64,000 bases of DNA from Limnovirga soli (GCF_013106755.1 NZ_WHPF01000013.1:62001-126000), one strand, 5' to 3'; shown: positions 46,039 to 53,744, counted from the first letter of the stretch. Program-made: numbers and translations. The notes: generated from the letters alone by a model not told the origin.

Positions 46039-46069
46039 GGCCTTCGTTAAATCGGGGGCCTTTTCTTTT
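46039..46069 (+). terminator. Terminator after the barrel protein
   Basis: Stem GGCCTTCG / CGGGGGCC (with G-T pairs), loop TTAAAT, then TTTTCTTTT. Confidence 0.8.
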
Positions 46070-46100
46070 ATCGCATTACCTTTACAAAAACACGGATACA

Positions 46101-47291
46101 TTGATTGATAAAGTAAATAAAATTAAAACCCAGGAACAGGCCGTTTTAGTGGGCCTGGTGCAAGGCGAGCAAACCTACGAACAGGTACAGGAGTACCTTG
46201 ACGAGCTGGCATTTTTGGCCGAAACTGCCGGAGCCATTGCCGGTAAACGCTTTACCCAACGCCTGAAACACCCCGATAGCCGCACTTTTGTAGGCAAGGG
46301 CAAACTGGAAGAAATAAGGCTATATGTGCAAAATAAAGGCACTGATATTGTTATTTTCGATGATGAACTTACCGGCTCTCAAATATTAAATATAGAAAAA
46401 GAGCTGAAGGTTAAAGTGATAGACCGCAGCGATTTGATACTGGATATTTTTGCCAGCCGGGCCCGTACCGCGCAGGCCAAAGTACAGGTAGAACTGGCCC
46501 AATATCAATACCTGTTACCCCGACTGAAAGGCATGTGGAGCCATTTGGAAAGACAGGGCGGTGGTATTGGATCCCGTGGTCCGGGTGAAACAGAAATTGA
46601 AACAGACCGACGTATTGTAAAAGATAAAATATCGCTGCTGCGTAAACGCCTGGGCGAAATTGACAAACAGGCTTTTACCCAACGCAAAGACCGTGGCGAA
46701 ATGATTAGGGTAGCACTGGTGGGTTATACCAATGTGGGTAAAAGCACCATTATGAACCTGATTAGCAAGAGCGATGTTTTCTCAGAAAATAAGCTGTTTG
46801 CCACCCTGGACACCACCACCCGCAAAGTGGTTTTTGATAATACGCCCTTTTTGTTAAGCGATACCGTTGGTTTTATACGCAAACTGCCGCACCACCTGGT
46901 AGAAAGTTTTAAAAGCACCCTTGATGAAGTGCGTGAGGCCGACCTGCTGCTGCATGTGGTAGATATTTCCCACCCCCAGTTTGAAGAGCAGATAAATGTG
47001 GTTAATAAAACCCTGCAGGATTTAAAGGCTTTTGACAAACCCGTTATCACCATTTTTAATAAGATGGATTTATACGAAGCCAGGGCTTTTGACGAGTGGC
47101 TGGAAGAAGAAGTAAAAGCCGATGTATTGCGGGAGCTTCGCGAAAACTGGGAAAACACCACCGATGGTAATTGCATTTTTATTTCGGCAACAGAAAAAAC
47201 AAATGTAGATATCCTGCGTAGTTTTATTCTAACCCGTGTAAGGGCGCAATATAAAGTACGCTACCCCTATAAAACCGAGTACCTGTATTAG
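46101..47291 (+). CDS. hflX: HflX-family ribosome-associated GTPase
   Basis: 396 residues. The N-terminal HflX domain (about 1-190: KHPDSRTFVGKGKLEEIRLY, then GGGIGSRGPGETEIETDRR) precedes a G domain with G1 GYTNVGKST, G3 DTVGF, G4 NKMD and G5 SATE. HflX binds and splits stalled or stress-arrested 70S ribosomes. Translation seems to begin at TTG 46101; no ATG lies near the expected N-terminus. Transcribed alone between a terminator and the Rieske gene. Confidence 0.93.
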   Translation: MIDKVNKIKTQEQAVLVGLVQGEQTYEQVQEYLDELAFLAETAGAIAGKRFTQRLKHPDSRTFVGKGKLEEIRLYVQNKGTDIVIFDDELTGSQILNIEKELKVKVIDRSDLILDIFASRARTAQAKVQVELAQYQYLLPRLKGMWSHLERQGGGIGSRGPGETEIETDRRIVKDKISLLRKRLGEIDKQAFTQRKDRGEMIRVALVGYTNVGKSTIMNLISKSDVFSENKLFATLDTTTRKVVFDNTPFLLSDTVGFIRKLPHHLVESFKSTLDEVREADLLLHVVDISHPQFEEQINVVNKTLQDLKAFDKPVITIFNKMDLYEARAFDEWLEEEVKADVLRELRENWENTTDGNCIFISATEKTNVDILRSFILTRVRAQYKVRYPYKTEYLY

Positions 47292-47330
47292 CTGGTTGGT
47301 TATTAGGTAGCCGGCAGTAGTACTATGGGC

Positions 47331-47350
47331 ATCGCCGCTTGCCACGCTCG
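47331..47350 (-). repeat. Variant dispersed repeat, copy R
   Basis: ATCGCCGCTTGCCACGCTCG as at 44381, in a shared block of about 30 bp ending GGTTC-GGGTT. It is the rightmost repeat of the family in the window. Confidence 0.6.
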
Positions 47351-47449
47351 GTTCAGGGTTCGGGGCATTGGGCAGCTTTGAGGTCTGGTTACAGTTTCTC
47401 TACTGCAAAAAAAGGTGCCCCAAATGCAAAAGGAAAACATTACAGCATA

Positions 47450-47803
47450 ATGAATGGTAAAAATTATACCTGGTATTTATTGGCCCCCTCTACCGCCGCC
47501 ATCAATTTTGGCCCCAATAACTTGGCAATAGCCGAAGTAAATAATAAAAAAATAACCATTGCCAACACACCTAAAGGTTTATTTGCCTGTGCGCATGCCT
47601 GTCCGCATGCTGGGGGTATTATGGCGCAGGGCCATATTGATGCATTGGGTAATATTGTTTGCCCCCTGCACCGCTATAAGTTTAGCATACACAATGGCAG
47701 AAACACCAGTGGCGAGGGATATTATTTAAAAACTTACCCCATAGAACAGCGGGAAGAGGGTGTTTTTATAGGTTTTGAGCAAAAAGGACTGCTGAATTTC
47801 TAA
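47450..47803 (+). CDS. Rieske [2Fe-2S] ferredoxin-like protein
   Basis: 117 residues from the ATG at 47450; the frame opens at 47339 but runs through repeat copy R. Cluster ligands are visible as CAHACPH (Cys-x-His) and CPLH (Cys-x-x-His), with the GNIVCPLHRYKFSIHNGRNT segment typical of NirD/ferredoxin-type Rieske domains. No signal peptide, so a soluble electron-transfer partner. Its oxygenase or reductase partner is not nearby. Confidence 0.88.
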   Translation: MNGKNYTWYLLAPSTAAINFGPNNLAIAEVNNKKITIANTPKGLFACAHACPHAGGIMAQGHIDALGNIVCPLHRYKFSIHNGRNTSGEGYYLKTYPIEQREEGVFIGFEQKGLLNF

Positions 47804-47893
47804 AGAATTCAGAAAAAAATTGAGAAAGGATTTGGGTACTATGCAAAATCTCCTATTTTTGCACCCCGATTTAGCAATAAATCAAATAAGGAT

Positions 47894-47967
47894 TCCCGAA
47901 TAGCTCAGTTGGTTAGAGCATCTGACTGTTAATCAGAGGGTCGCTGGTTCAAGTCCAGCTTCGGGAG
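47894..47967 (+). tRNA. tRNA-Asn (anticodon GTT)
   Basis: Cloverleaf with acceptor TCCCGAA / TTCGGGA, D arm GCTC / GAGC, anticodon stem TCTGA / TCAGA, loop CTGTTAA with GTT at 47928-47930, T arm GCTGG-TTCAAGT-CCAGC, discriminator G. The mobile element begins just beyond it, so it is the probable integration target. Confidence 0.95.
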
Positions 47968-47989
47968 CAAGGTTGAAACACAACGGTAC

Positions 47990-48019
47990 AAAGCACTTCG
48001 AACAACGAGGTGCTTTTTC
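47990..48019 (+). terminator. Terminator after tRNA-Asn
   Basis: AAGCACTTCG / CGAGGTGCTT stem (one G-T pair), loop AACAA, then TTTTCTTTTT. Confidence 0.85.
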
Positions 48020-48040
48020 TTTTTACCACATCCAAATGAC

Positions 48041-48060
48041 CTTGCAGTGAAACTTGCAGT
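48041..48060 (+). other. Possible integrase arm-type sites, left end
   Basis: CTTGCAGTGAAACTTGCAGT is a tandem repeat with 12-bp spacing, 73 bp beyond the tRNA. Minus-strand CTTGCAAAATCCTTGCAAT at 63639-63657, next to the integrase gene, has the same CTTGCA pair with 11-bp spacing in opposite orientation. Function is inferred. Confidence 0.35.
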
Positions 48061-48240
48061 ATGTGAACTGATATTGCGGTTTATTACTTCCTTTTCGCAA
48101 TAGGACTCCATATTTGACCCCGGATTATTTACCCTTAGGTTTACACTCTGAAACGGTTTGATTGAGATTACGGAGACCGTATGCGACCGTGGGATATAAA
48201 CAGTTAATGTGTATAATTCCCACTTCGAGGTGTTTGTAGA

Positions 48241-48263
48241 AATAAATATTCTTTCTACCTTTG
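48241..48263 (+). promoter_or_regulatory. Promoter of the first GDNN-type small gene
   Basis: The 23-bp block ending in TACCTTTG (full TAnnTTTG match) recurs at 48667-48689 with 20 of 23 bases conserved. About 155 nt of leader separates it from the ATG. Confidence 0.55.
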
Positions 48264-48417
48264 TTCTGCCGTAGTGCTTATTAAGCATAAACCGGGTAAA
48301 CTGTTGATGCATTAATTGCTATACAGAAATATAAAACTATTATGGAATAGATAAGAATTGGTGTTCGAGGGTAACCTTGGATAAACTTTAGTTTTATAAA
48401 TTCTAAAAATAGTGTTT

Positions 48418-48609
48418 ATGCTTAGCGAAATTAATGGTAGTAACAATGTGGTAAATCAGTATATCACAGTACAAGTTTTCAATCATCCTCCAACACCTCA
48501 GGTTGATGAATCTCCAAAGAAAAACAAGTTTGATTGGAATGGTCTTATATCCCTCATTGGGAGACTTATACCCTTGTTTGTAGTTTTAATCCCAATATGG
48601 TTTGGTTGA
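48418..48609 (+). CDS. Small membrane protein with GSNNVV motif, tandem copy 1
   Basis: 63 residues from the ATG at 48418 (a GTG lies two codons earlier). It begins MLSEINGSNNVVNQYITVQV, a short beta-strand motif, continues with a Pro/Lys linker (PTPQVDESPKKNKFDWNGL) and ends in one transmembrane helix (LISLIGRLIPLFVVLIPIWF). It is a clear paralogue of the gene at 48838. NGDNNxxxQxxTI-type motifs occur in proteins around bacterial conflict systems, but no function can be assigned. First gene of the mobile element. Confidence 0.65.
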   Translation: MLSEINGSNNVVNQYITVQVFNHPPTPQVDESPKKNKFDWNGLISLIGRLIPLFVVLIPIWFG

Positions 48610-48666
48610 TTTCATACAAATGAAAAGGCCGAGAAATTAATAATCCAACTAAGAAAAATTTGACAA

Positions 48667-48689
48667 AATAAATATTCTTCATACCTTTA
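48667..48689 (+). promoter_or_regulatory. Promoter of the second GDNN-type small gene
   Basis: Same 23-bp block as at 48241, ending TACCTTTA. About 150 nt of leader follows, containing GGGTGTAACCTTAGAT as in the first copy (GGGTAACCTTGGAT). Confidence 0.5.
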
Positions 48690-48837
48690 TGATTACAGAT
48701 TACCAACTACAATCTGATTTTAGAGGTATTATCGAATATACTTTTAAAGGAAGAAATACAGCAAAATTAATGACAAAAACTCTAGGGTGTAACCTTAGAT
48801 TTAGTGTTGTGTATTTTTCACTTTAAAAGTATTTTCA

Positions 48838-49038
48838 ATGGTCGTCAACAATATCAATGGTGATAACAATGTGGTATATCAGAATATCACAATACAGGTA
48901 ATCAATCAGCAACCCACTCCTCGGATTGATGAATCCCCAAAGAAAGAAAAAAGGAAGTTTGATTGGAATGGTCTTATGTCCATCCTTGGCAAGATTATAC
49001 CATTCTTGATTTCATTCATTCCAATAAGTAGTGGTTGA
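48838..49038 (+). CDS. Small membrane protein with GDNNVV motif, tandem copy 2
   Basis: 66 residues: beta motif NNINGDNNVVYQNITIQVIN, linker PTPRIDESPKKEKRKFDWNG, and a C-terminal transmembrane helix (LMSILGKIIPFLISFIPIS). It shares this plan, the FDWNGL junction and its promoter and leader with copy 1, so the whole transcription unit was duplicated. The basic linker before the helix suggests the beta motif stays in the cytoplasm. No family name can be given. Confidence 0.65.
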   Translation: MVVNNINGDNNVVYQNITIQVINQQPTPRIDESPKKEKRKFDWNGLMSILGKIIPFLISFIPISSG

Positions 49039-49114
49039 TTATTATATTATGTCCCTTGGTAATAACTACCATTTCGCATATTTTTTATAATTAATATATT
49101 CCAAAACAATATTT

Positions 49115-49597
49115 GTGAGTATACAAGAATTAACCGATAGATTTATCAGTGATGTTGATAATGTCATTCTTGCAAAAAGCGTCGCTAGAAGCCTGGAACA
49201 AATACGGTATGAACGAAAACTGTATGCAAACGATATAAAAACAAAATTGACCGTAAGTTTAGATGAGTCTAACATCTCAATGGATTATGAAATAATTCTA
49301 CCTTATAGTTTAGGTGACATAGGAAACTTTTTAAATCATAACGAAAAAGTATTTAAAGTTGAAACTGATGGCAAGGTTATTATTACAAATTTTGCCGCTG
49401 AAATAAAAGCAAATAAGCTATGCATAACAAACACAATACAAAAGTTAAAAGATAGCCCTAACCTTATTGTTTATTTTGGTGATTCTCAACTTACGCAGTT
49501 TGATTATTTAATTGACAAATTTGAGCAACTACATGACCAATCTGTAGTACTTTTAAAATGCTATCAAAGGATAAATGAGAATAAGACAATTGCTTGA
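49115..49597 (+). CDS. Hypothetical protein
   Basis: 160 residues from a GTG codon. Mixed alpha/beta, no membrane segment or signal peptide; the beta part (TKLTVSLDESNISMDYEIIL) precedes a helical end (FDYLIDKFEQLHDQSVVLLK). The start is uncertain because a -7-like AATATTTG overlaps it. It ends 17 bp before the PD-(D/E)XK-like gene, so the two likely form an operon. Not recognised. Confidence 0.5.
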   Translation: MSIQELTDRFISDVDNVILAKSVARSLEQIRYERKLYANDIKTKLTVSLDESNISMDYEIILPYSLGDIGNFLNHNEKVFKVETDGKVIITNFAAEIKANKLCITNTIQKLKDSPNLIVYFGDSQLTQFDYLIDKFEQLHDQSVVLLKCYQRINENKTIA

Positions 49598-49614
49598 ATT
49601 TTAAAAAATGTAAA

Positions 49615-50031
49615 ATGAAATCAGTTTCATTCGAGATACCGACAGAGCAACTAAATAAGCTATTGGAAATGTACCCTAACAAAGGGAAAAATAGTGATGT
49701 GGGGAACATTGCAGTAATGGTAGCTGAACTTTATTTCAAGAGCCTTGACCCAGACTCAATTTTTACAAGGGGCAGTATCGATTTACAGGTAACATCCAAA
49801 GGAAGGACAGAAAATTATGAGATAAAAGGAACAGAGGATGCCGATATTGCCTGGGCAAAACTGAAGGTTTCAAGTAGACAATGTTATGATGAATTGGTTG
49901 CTGGTATGATTCTTATTCGAGTGACTAACATTCGAAATGCAAAAGTGATTTTACACTTTATGAAGTATGGCGAAGATTTTACAATGGTTGAGGAACCACG
50001 TTGGTCAATAAAGAAAGTAAGTAATAAATAG
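49615..50031 (+). CDS. Putative PD-(D/E)XK-fold protein (DUF3883-like)
   Basis: 138 residues from the ATG at 49615 (the frame also allows TTG at 49594). The segment SIDLQVTSKGRTENYEIKGT gives Asp56 and Glu69-x-Lys71 in the spacing of a PD-(D/E)XK nuclease core, and VSSRQCYDEL follows as in DUF3883-type proteins. If active it would cut DNA or RNA; the small size suggests it needs a partner, perhaps the 160-residue protein encoded upstream. Fold assignment from motif only. Confidence 0.45.
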   Translation: MKSVSFEIPTEQLNKLLEMYPNKGKNSDVGNIAVMVAELYFKSLDPDSIFTRGSIDLQVTSKGRTENYEIKGTEDADIAWAKLKVSSRQCYDELVAGMILIRVTNIRNAKVILHFMKYGEDFTMVEEPRWSIKKVSNK

Positions 50032-50091
50032 AAAACCGTATTTATTTACATACCAAAACGAACAACAATTTGAGTGCCATTCTTTACTGTG

Positions 50092-50613
50092 TTATGACAA
50101 TTGGAATTTAAAAAAAGATTCAACTACAGCTGGGTGTGAAAATATTTCAGAAAGAGTTTTAATCAATTCATTGGAATCGGCCTTACTTAATTTTTCTGTG
50201 AAATATTTATTTACGTCAAAATCATCATTTCGATAAGTATAAGATAAAGCCAATGATAACTCTTTATAAGTATTAATCGAAATATTCTTTCTAGCTATTT
50301 CTACTATAAATCCACTCCATATTTTATCATCAGGTAATCCAGATGTATGAATTTCACTTATAACCCTATCGACAAAATTTACAACAATTGGCTTTAATTG
50401 CTCAAATCTTTCTTGATATAGTAAATCTTTTGGTTTATTCTTTAATTTATTCAGGCCTTTACGAATCTCCCAATAATAATGAAAAATATTATGGTCAGAG
50501 GGATAATATCTGCTTAACGCATCAACAGCGTTATTAATTCTTAAATTCAGGTTTGTTTTATCTAATTCATCAATATTAGTTTTTATGTATTCGCATAATT
50601 CTAATAGTTGCAT
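50092..50613 (-). CDS. Hypothetical helical protein
   Basis: 173 residues, mostly alpha-helical, acidic, no signal or membrane segment. No motif recognised. Convergent with the preceding gene pair and divergent from the 41-residue gene at 50685. Confidence 0.5.
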   Translation of the reverse strand: MQLLELCEYIKTNIDELDKTNLNLRINNAVDALSRYYPSDHNIFHYYWEIRKGLNKLKNKPKDLLYQERFEQLKPIVVNFVDRVISEIHTSGLPDDKIWSGFIVEIARKNISINTYKELSLALSYTYRNDDFDVNKYFTEKLSKADSNELIKTLSEIFSHPAVVESFFKFQLS

Positions 50614-50684
50614 AAATATATTTTAAGTTTTCTTTTTCTAAATTTAATTAAAATTTGTAACTTAGTCTTGACAATAATTAAAGA

Positions 50685-50810
50685 ATGACTGACATCCTAT
50701 CAGATATATTAGTAAATGTTATTGGGGGCTCCTTTTGTTCGCTTATTGCCTTTTTTGTTGGAATAGGTTATAATGGATTTATTAATTCTATAAAAAAAAC
50801 TTTTGTGTAA
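50685..50810 (+). CDS. Very small membrane protein
   Basis: 41 residues (MTDILSDILVNVIGGSFCSL, then IAFFVGIGYNGFINSIKKTF). One transmembrane segment about 9-30 with a basic C-terminus. It resembles small holin- or toxin-like membrane peptides, but the identity is open. No competing reading frame. Confidence 0.45.
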   Translation: MTDILSDILVNVIGGSFCSLIAFFVGIGYNGFINSIKKTFV

Positions 50811-50924
50811 TTAATACACATTAAAATTTTAAGCTTTTTACATAAAAATTATCAAAAAATTATTGTATTGACAACCCAATTCTGGCTCCTTAAACAATAA
50901 CTAAGTTTCAAAATGATATTATTT

Positions 50925-51164
50925 TTATAAAAGCGGTTTATTAAATGTTGCCTTAATCAGCTTCCTCAGGTTCCTTCCCTCTGCCTGGAGAATCGTGTGT
51001 GCCTGGTTGAACTCTGTCTCCAGCCTGTCGCACTCCTCGTCGGTGAACACCCTGTTGCCACCCTCATCTACATATTCGTTAAACGGTAGGTACACGTCCA
51101 GCATAATCTTCTTTTCTGCCATGAGCTGCTTTACCCATGTCTCAACGTCTTGTCTTGTCTTCAT
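50925..51164 (-). CDS. Hypothetical small helical protein
   Basis: 79 residues, charged, two predicted helices (TRQDVETWVKQLMAEKKIML and DEECDRLETEFNQAHTILQA). No motif recognised. TTTAAATAC, a motif shared with the structured leaders in this element, lies 13 bp before the start. It follows the AlkB-like gene by 54 bp on the same strand. Confidence 0.55.
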   Translation of the reverse strand: MKTRQDVETWVKQLMAEKKIMLDVYLPFNEYVDEGGNRVFTDEECDRLETEFNQAHTILQAEGRNLRKLIKATFNKPLL

Positions 51165-51218
51165 TGTTTTTTATACTTTAAATACGGTGCAATAAAAAAA
51201 CCATGCGGGTCTTTCCTT

Positions 51219-51776
51219 CTACTTCACTTGTCTGAACGTGACGTTAATTCTGCCGCCATCGAGTTTACGCTTAGGCACTTGATGCTTATAAAGCTTTTGG
51301 ACATTCTTTCCCATCTCCAAAATTGAACCATCATGGAGGAAAAGCTTTGTGATTGCATTTGTCTCCTTACTTTTAAATTGAAATTCACGGGTGACACCAA
51401 GGCTTACGGATGCGATTGATTCATGAAGCTGCGATTCTAAATCTGAGTGCCAGCCGATACTATCGTTCCCTGACCTGTAGTAGTTAAGAAGGCATGCATT
51501 ATATTTCTTGTTGATTGTTGCTTCAACGATTTCTTTTAACTCAAGCAATGGTTTGATAAATGGCTTTGGCAGATTTTCGGTTCCGCTGTAGTTATACTGT
51601 TTCTCTCCGTACCATGCAGTCAGTCTTGGTTGTAAGATTTCCTTTCCCATAATCTTGATTGGCTTGTGTTCCCATTCAATCTGCTCTTTTAACTGCTGAA
51701 AGAAGTATTCTGTATCTGTTATAATATCAGTGAATAATATGCATTCTGCATTAGGAAGTTCTATGTTTGTTTTCAT
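51219..51776 (-). CDS. AlkB-like 2-oxoglutarate/Fe(II) dioxygenase
   Basis: 185 residues. The jelly-roll core has iron ligands in YYRSGNDSIGWHSDLE (His-x-Asp) and LYKHQVPKR (distal His), and the 2-oxoglutarate-binding Arg in GRINVTFRQV. PRLTAWYG is the substrate-lid region of AlkB/ALKBH2-3 types. It should oxidatively remove N-alkyl lesions from DNA or RNA bases. On a mobile element it may repair element DNA or protect it, or act on modified bases made by other cargo. Confidence 0.88.
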   Translation of the reverse strand: MKTNIELPNAECILFTDIITDTEYFFQQLKEQIEWEHKPIKIMGKEILQPRLTAWYGEKQYNYSGTENLPKPFIKPLLELKEIVEATINKKYNACLLNYYRSGNDSIGWHSDLESQLHESIASVSLGVTREFQFKSKETNAITKLFLHDGSILEMGKNVQKLYKHQVPKRKLDGGRINVTFRQVK

Positions 51777-51801
51777 TACTTATTTTTTATTTGTTGTTTA
51801 A

Positions 51802-51828
51802 AATGCCGCTCGATCTTCGAGCGGCATT
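51802..51828 (-). promoter_or_regulatory. Strong hairpin before the AlkB-like gene
   Basis: 12-bp perfect stem AATGCCGCTCGA / TCGAGCGGCATT with a 3-nt loop, 25 bp before the AlkB start. On the minus strand GGCATTTTAA follows, as after the pseudoknot leaders. It may terminate the upstream gene or control AlkB translation. Confidence 0.6.
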
Positions 51829-51843
51829 GATTTCATCCTGTCC

Positions 51844-52341
51844 TTATTTTTCAACTTCGTCTAATTGTAAACTTTTGGTTCTTAAATATTCGTTATCAAT
51901 CTCTGATAATTCTAAGCCATCAAACATTTGCTCTGACCAATTCTTATCATATTCTTTAGAATAATTAGCTTTATACTGAATTAGCTTCATTTCATAATCA
52001 AGAAAATCTCTTGAATACGCTCTATCCCAAAGTTCATATGCTGTTCCAAACTCGTCATTTCGCAGAGTCCACTTAAGATTAAAATAATGTGTTATATAAT
52101 CTTCGGCTAAATATGCGTATGTCCCTGCAATTACAACATTGATGGTGATTACAATACCATTCTTGTTTATGAATTTTAAACTGGCAGTACTTCCTCTATA
52201 AACTCCGCCTGGACCTTTTGGCTTCTTTTTTGTTTTAAACCTTTCTGCCCTTGCCATCTGCAATGCTTCCCATACAAGTTCCGCATTGGTCATTACTGTG
52301 TAGTCAACTGGTGCTACATCGTTTGTTACTTTTGTTTTCAT
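51844..52341 (-). CDS. Hypothetical protein with structured pseudoknot leader
   Basis: 165 residues, basic N-terminal third (AERFKTKKKPKGPGG), then a beta-rich segment (ASLKFINKNGIVITINVVIA) and an acidic helical tail. No family recognised. Its 5' leader shares a predicted pseudoknot RNA with the replication-like gene at 54818-56365, suggesting common regulation. Upstream member of the AlkB group on the minus strand. Confidence 0.55.
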   Translation of the reverse strand: MKTKVTNDVAPVDYTVMTNAELVWEALQMARAERFKTKKKPKGPGGVYRGSTASLKFINKNGIVITINVVIAGTYAYLAEDYITHYFNLKWTLRNDEFGTAYELWDRAYSRDFLDYEMKLIQYKANYSKEYDKNWSEQMFDGLELSEIDNEYLRTKSLQLDEVEK

Positions 52342-52359
52342 TACTTATTAAATTAAAAT

Positions 52360-52477
52360 GGCCCGGAAAAAAGGTAGAGCTTCTTTTAACCGAGCCGGAT
52401 TTTTAATCCTAAACTTTTTATGCTTCAATTACCAGGCTCTACTCCAATAATATCCGCTATCATACTTTTAAATACTG
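52360..52477 (-). ncRNA. Structured 5' leader RNA, copy X (predicted H-type pseudoknot)
   Basis: Read on the minus strand: TCAGTATTTAAAA, conserved TATGATAGCG (52455-52464), P1 5' strand GTAGAGC (52436-52442), hairpin P2 GGATT-AAA-AATCC (52397-52409), P3 5' strand GGCTCGG (52390-52396), P1 3' strand GCTCTAC (52374-52380), P3 3' strand CCGGGCC (52360-52366), then 18 nt to the ATG. P1 and P3 cross, forming a pseudoknot. Copy Y at 56384-56503 has the same plan with different pairing bases. Confidence 0.7.
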
Positions 52478-52598
52478 AGGAAAATAAAAAAGTGATTCTC
52501 TCAATATTGTACCGTAAAGATGCATGGGGATTGAATTAAAGAGAAATTGGGAAGGCGAGAATCACACAAACTCCACATCGGTTCCATATCGGTTGTCT

Positions 52599-52620
52599 TG
52601 ATCTCGACGCGTCGAGATCA
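52599..52620. other. 22-bp perfect palindrome
   Basis: TGATCTCGACG followed at once by its own reverse complement. ATCGGTT occurs twice with 11-bp spacing just before it. It lies in a gene-poor gap of the mobile element; candidate transfer, resolution or operator site. Confidence 0.6.
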
Positions 52621-52673
52621 GGGTCCCTCACATTTTTTATTCTTCCAGTATTTAAATGATAAACAATACAACA

Positions 52674-52877
52674 ATGGAAAAGAATTTAAACGAGCTTATC
52701 AGTGAGCTCAACAAGCAGACAGAGGGACTCAAACAACTGAAGGAAGAGTTTGAGCAGTATCAAAAATCAGAAGCAGAAAAATCCAGCTCAGTAATTACTT
52801 TTTTTTGTGGTACAAGTGTATCAGATGAAATAAAAGAAGAGATAATCAAAAATGTAAGACACCAGTTTTTAAACTAG
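52674..52877 (+). CDS. Small coiled-coil protein
   Basis: 67 residues from the ATG at 52674; an ATG at 52656 overlaps the CAGTATTTAAA motif and is less likely. Residues 3-35 form a coiled coil (LNELISELNKQTEGLKQLKE). No family recognised. A good terminator follows. Confidence 0.5.
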   Translation: MEKNLNELISELNKQTEGLKQLKEEFEQYQKSEAEKSSSVITFFCGTSVSDEIKEEIIKNVRHQFLN

Positions 52878-52900
52878 GTTTTCATTATTTTTTATTTTTT

Positions 52901-52926
52901 AGGTCGGTCTTTAATTAGACCGGCCT
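52901..52926 (+). terminator. Terminator of the small coiled-coil gene
   Basis: 10-bp stem AGGTCGGTCT / AGACCGGCCT (one G-T pair), loop TTAATT, followed by TTTTTATTTT. Confidence 0.85.
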
Positions 52927-53041
52927 TTTTATTTTGCGTTTAGGACTCCAAAACGGAGACCAAATTCAAACCTTGCAGATAATACTGATTTCGGTTCAGA
53001 GGTCCGTAACGGAGCCCATATTCAATCGTGCGAATAAAAAA

Positions 53042-53062
53042 TGCCAACACGTAATGTTGGCA
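53042..53062 (-). terminator. Terminator on the minus strand
   Basis: 8-bp stem TGCCAACA / TGTTGGCA with a 5-nt loop; on the minus strand followed by TTTTTTATT. Serves the 53171-53422 gene. Confidence 0.75.
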
Positions 53063-53170
53063 CAATGGAGGGATATGATATTGGATTTTAATGGCAGTAA
53101 ATACTTGTGATTTTGAATTTCGAAGATGCATCGTATTCCCAAGAGAATTCCGTTTGGACAGAAGAAATTT

Positions 53171-53422
53171 CTAACTCCATATTCCCCTCCTCTTCCATTC
53201 CTTGTTCTGAACTCTCATGCCGATTTGGTATATGTCCAAATCATTGTTGTTGCAGTACCTGAAGCACTGAATCATTGTCTTGTTCAGGTGCTCGTTCTCC
53301 TCCTCGCTTATGCTGTCCAGCTCGATTTCGTCGTCTGGATGGAATGCCACGTTGTAGGTGACGTAGAGGTCTTCAAAGAAGCCCTTGATCGATTTCTCCG
53401 AATTGATTTCATAATTTTTCAT
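53171..53422 (-). CDS. Hypothetical small acidic protein
   Basis: 83 residues from the ATG at 53422 (MKNYEINSEKSIKGFFEDLY); the frame extends to 53527 through a GC-rich hairpin, less likely coding. Acidic, no signal or membrane segment, no motif recognised. A terminator lies about 110 bp downstream. Confidence 0.5.
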   Translation of the reverse strand: MKNYEINSEKSIKGFFEDLYVTYNVAFHPDDEIELDSISEEENEHLNKTMIQCFRYCNNNDLDIYQIGMRVQNKEWKRRGIWS

Positions 53423-53744
53423 GATGTATAATTTTGATACAGCAAGAATAGCAGTTCGGTTCCACGCACGCGTCATGGGTGCGCGCAAGGATTTTGCTAA
53501 AGATTCTGGGGAATAAAAAAACCGCAACCAATATTAGATTGCGGTTCGTCGATTGCGTCCAACCAAGTTTGACGTTTCGTTTTCAGCTCTTTTTTGGACA
53601 GTAAAAAACAGTTCAAAAGAAATCGGCAACAAAATCCTGTAAAAACCTACCCACACGGATGTAGATAGGCGCAGTATAGTGGATTATACGATTCGTTTCG
53701 TAGTTATTGCTAAGTTTTTTAGTACGTCGATAAGAAATGGCATA
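53423..53744. other. Gap without a gene
   Basis: AT-rich with a short CGCAC / GTGCG hairpin near 53460. I see no gene or clear site in it. Confidence 0.4.

Larger units (their letters stand above)
47968..48417. other. Left end of the mobile element
   Basis: Contains the tRNA terminator, the paired CTTGCAGT motifs at 48041-48060, and the promoter plus leader of the first small gene. No convincing gene; the open frame that crosses the tRNA on the minus strand is spurious. Confidence 0.5.

Noticed and set aside
47929-48312. 127-residue open frame on the minus strand
   Set aside because: It runs through tRNA-Asn and its terminator and has no protein-like texture.
52940-53131. 63-residue open frame on the minus strand
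   Set aside because: It spans the minus-strand terminator hairpin at 53042-53062.
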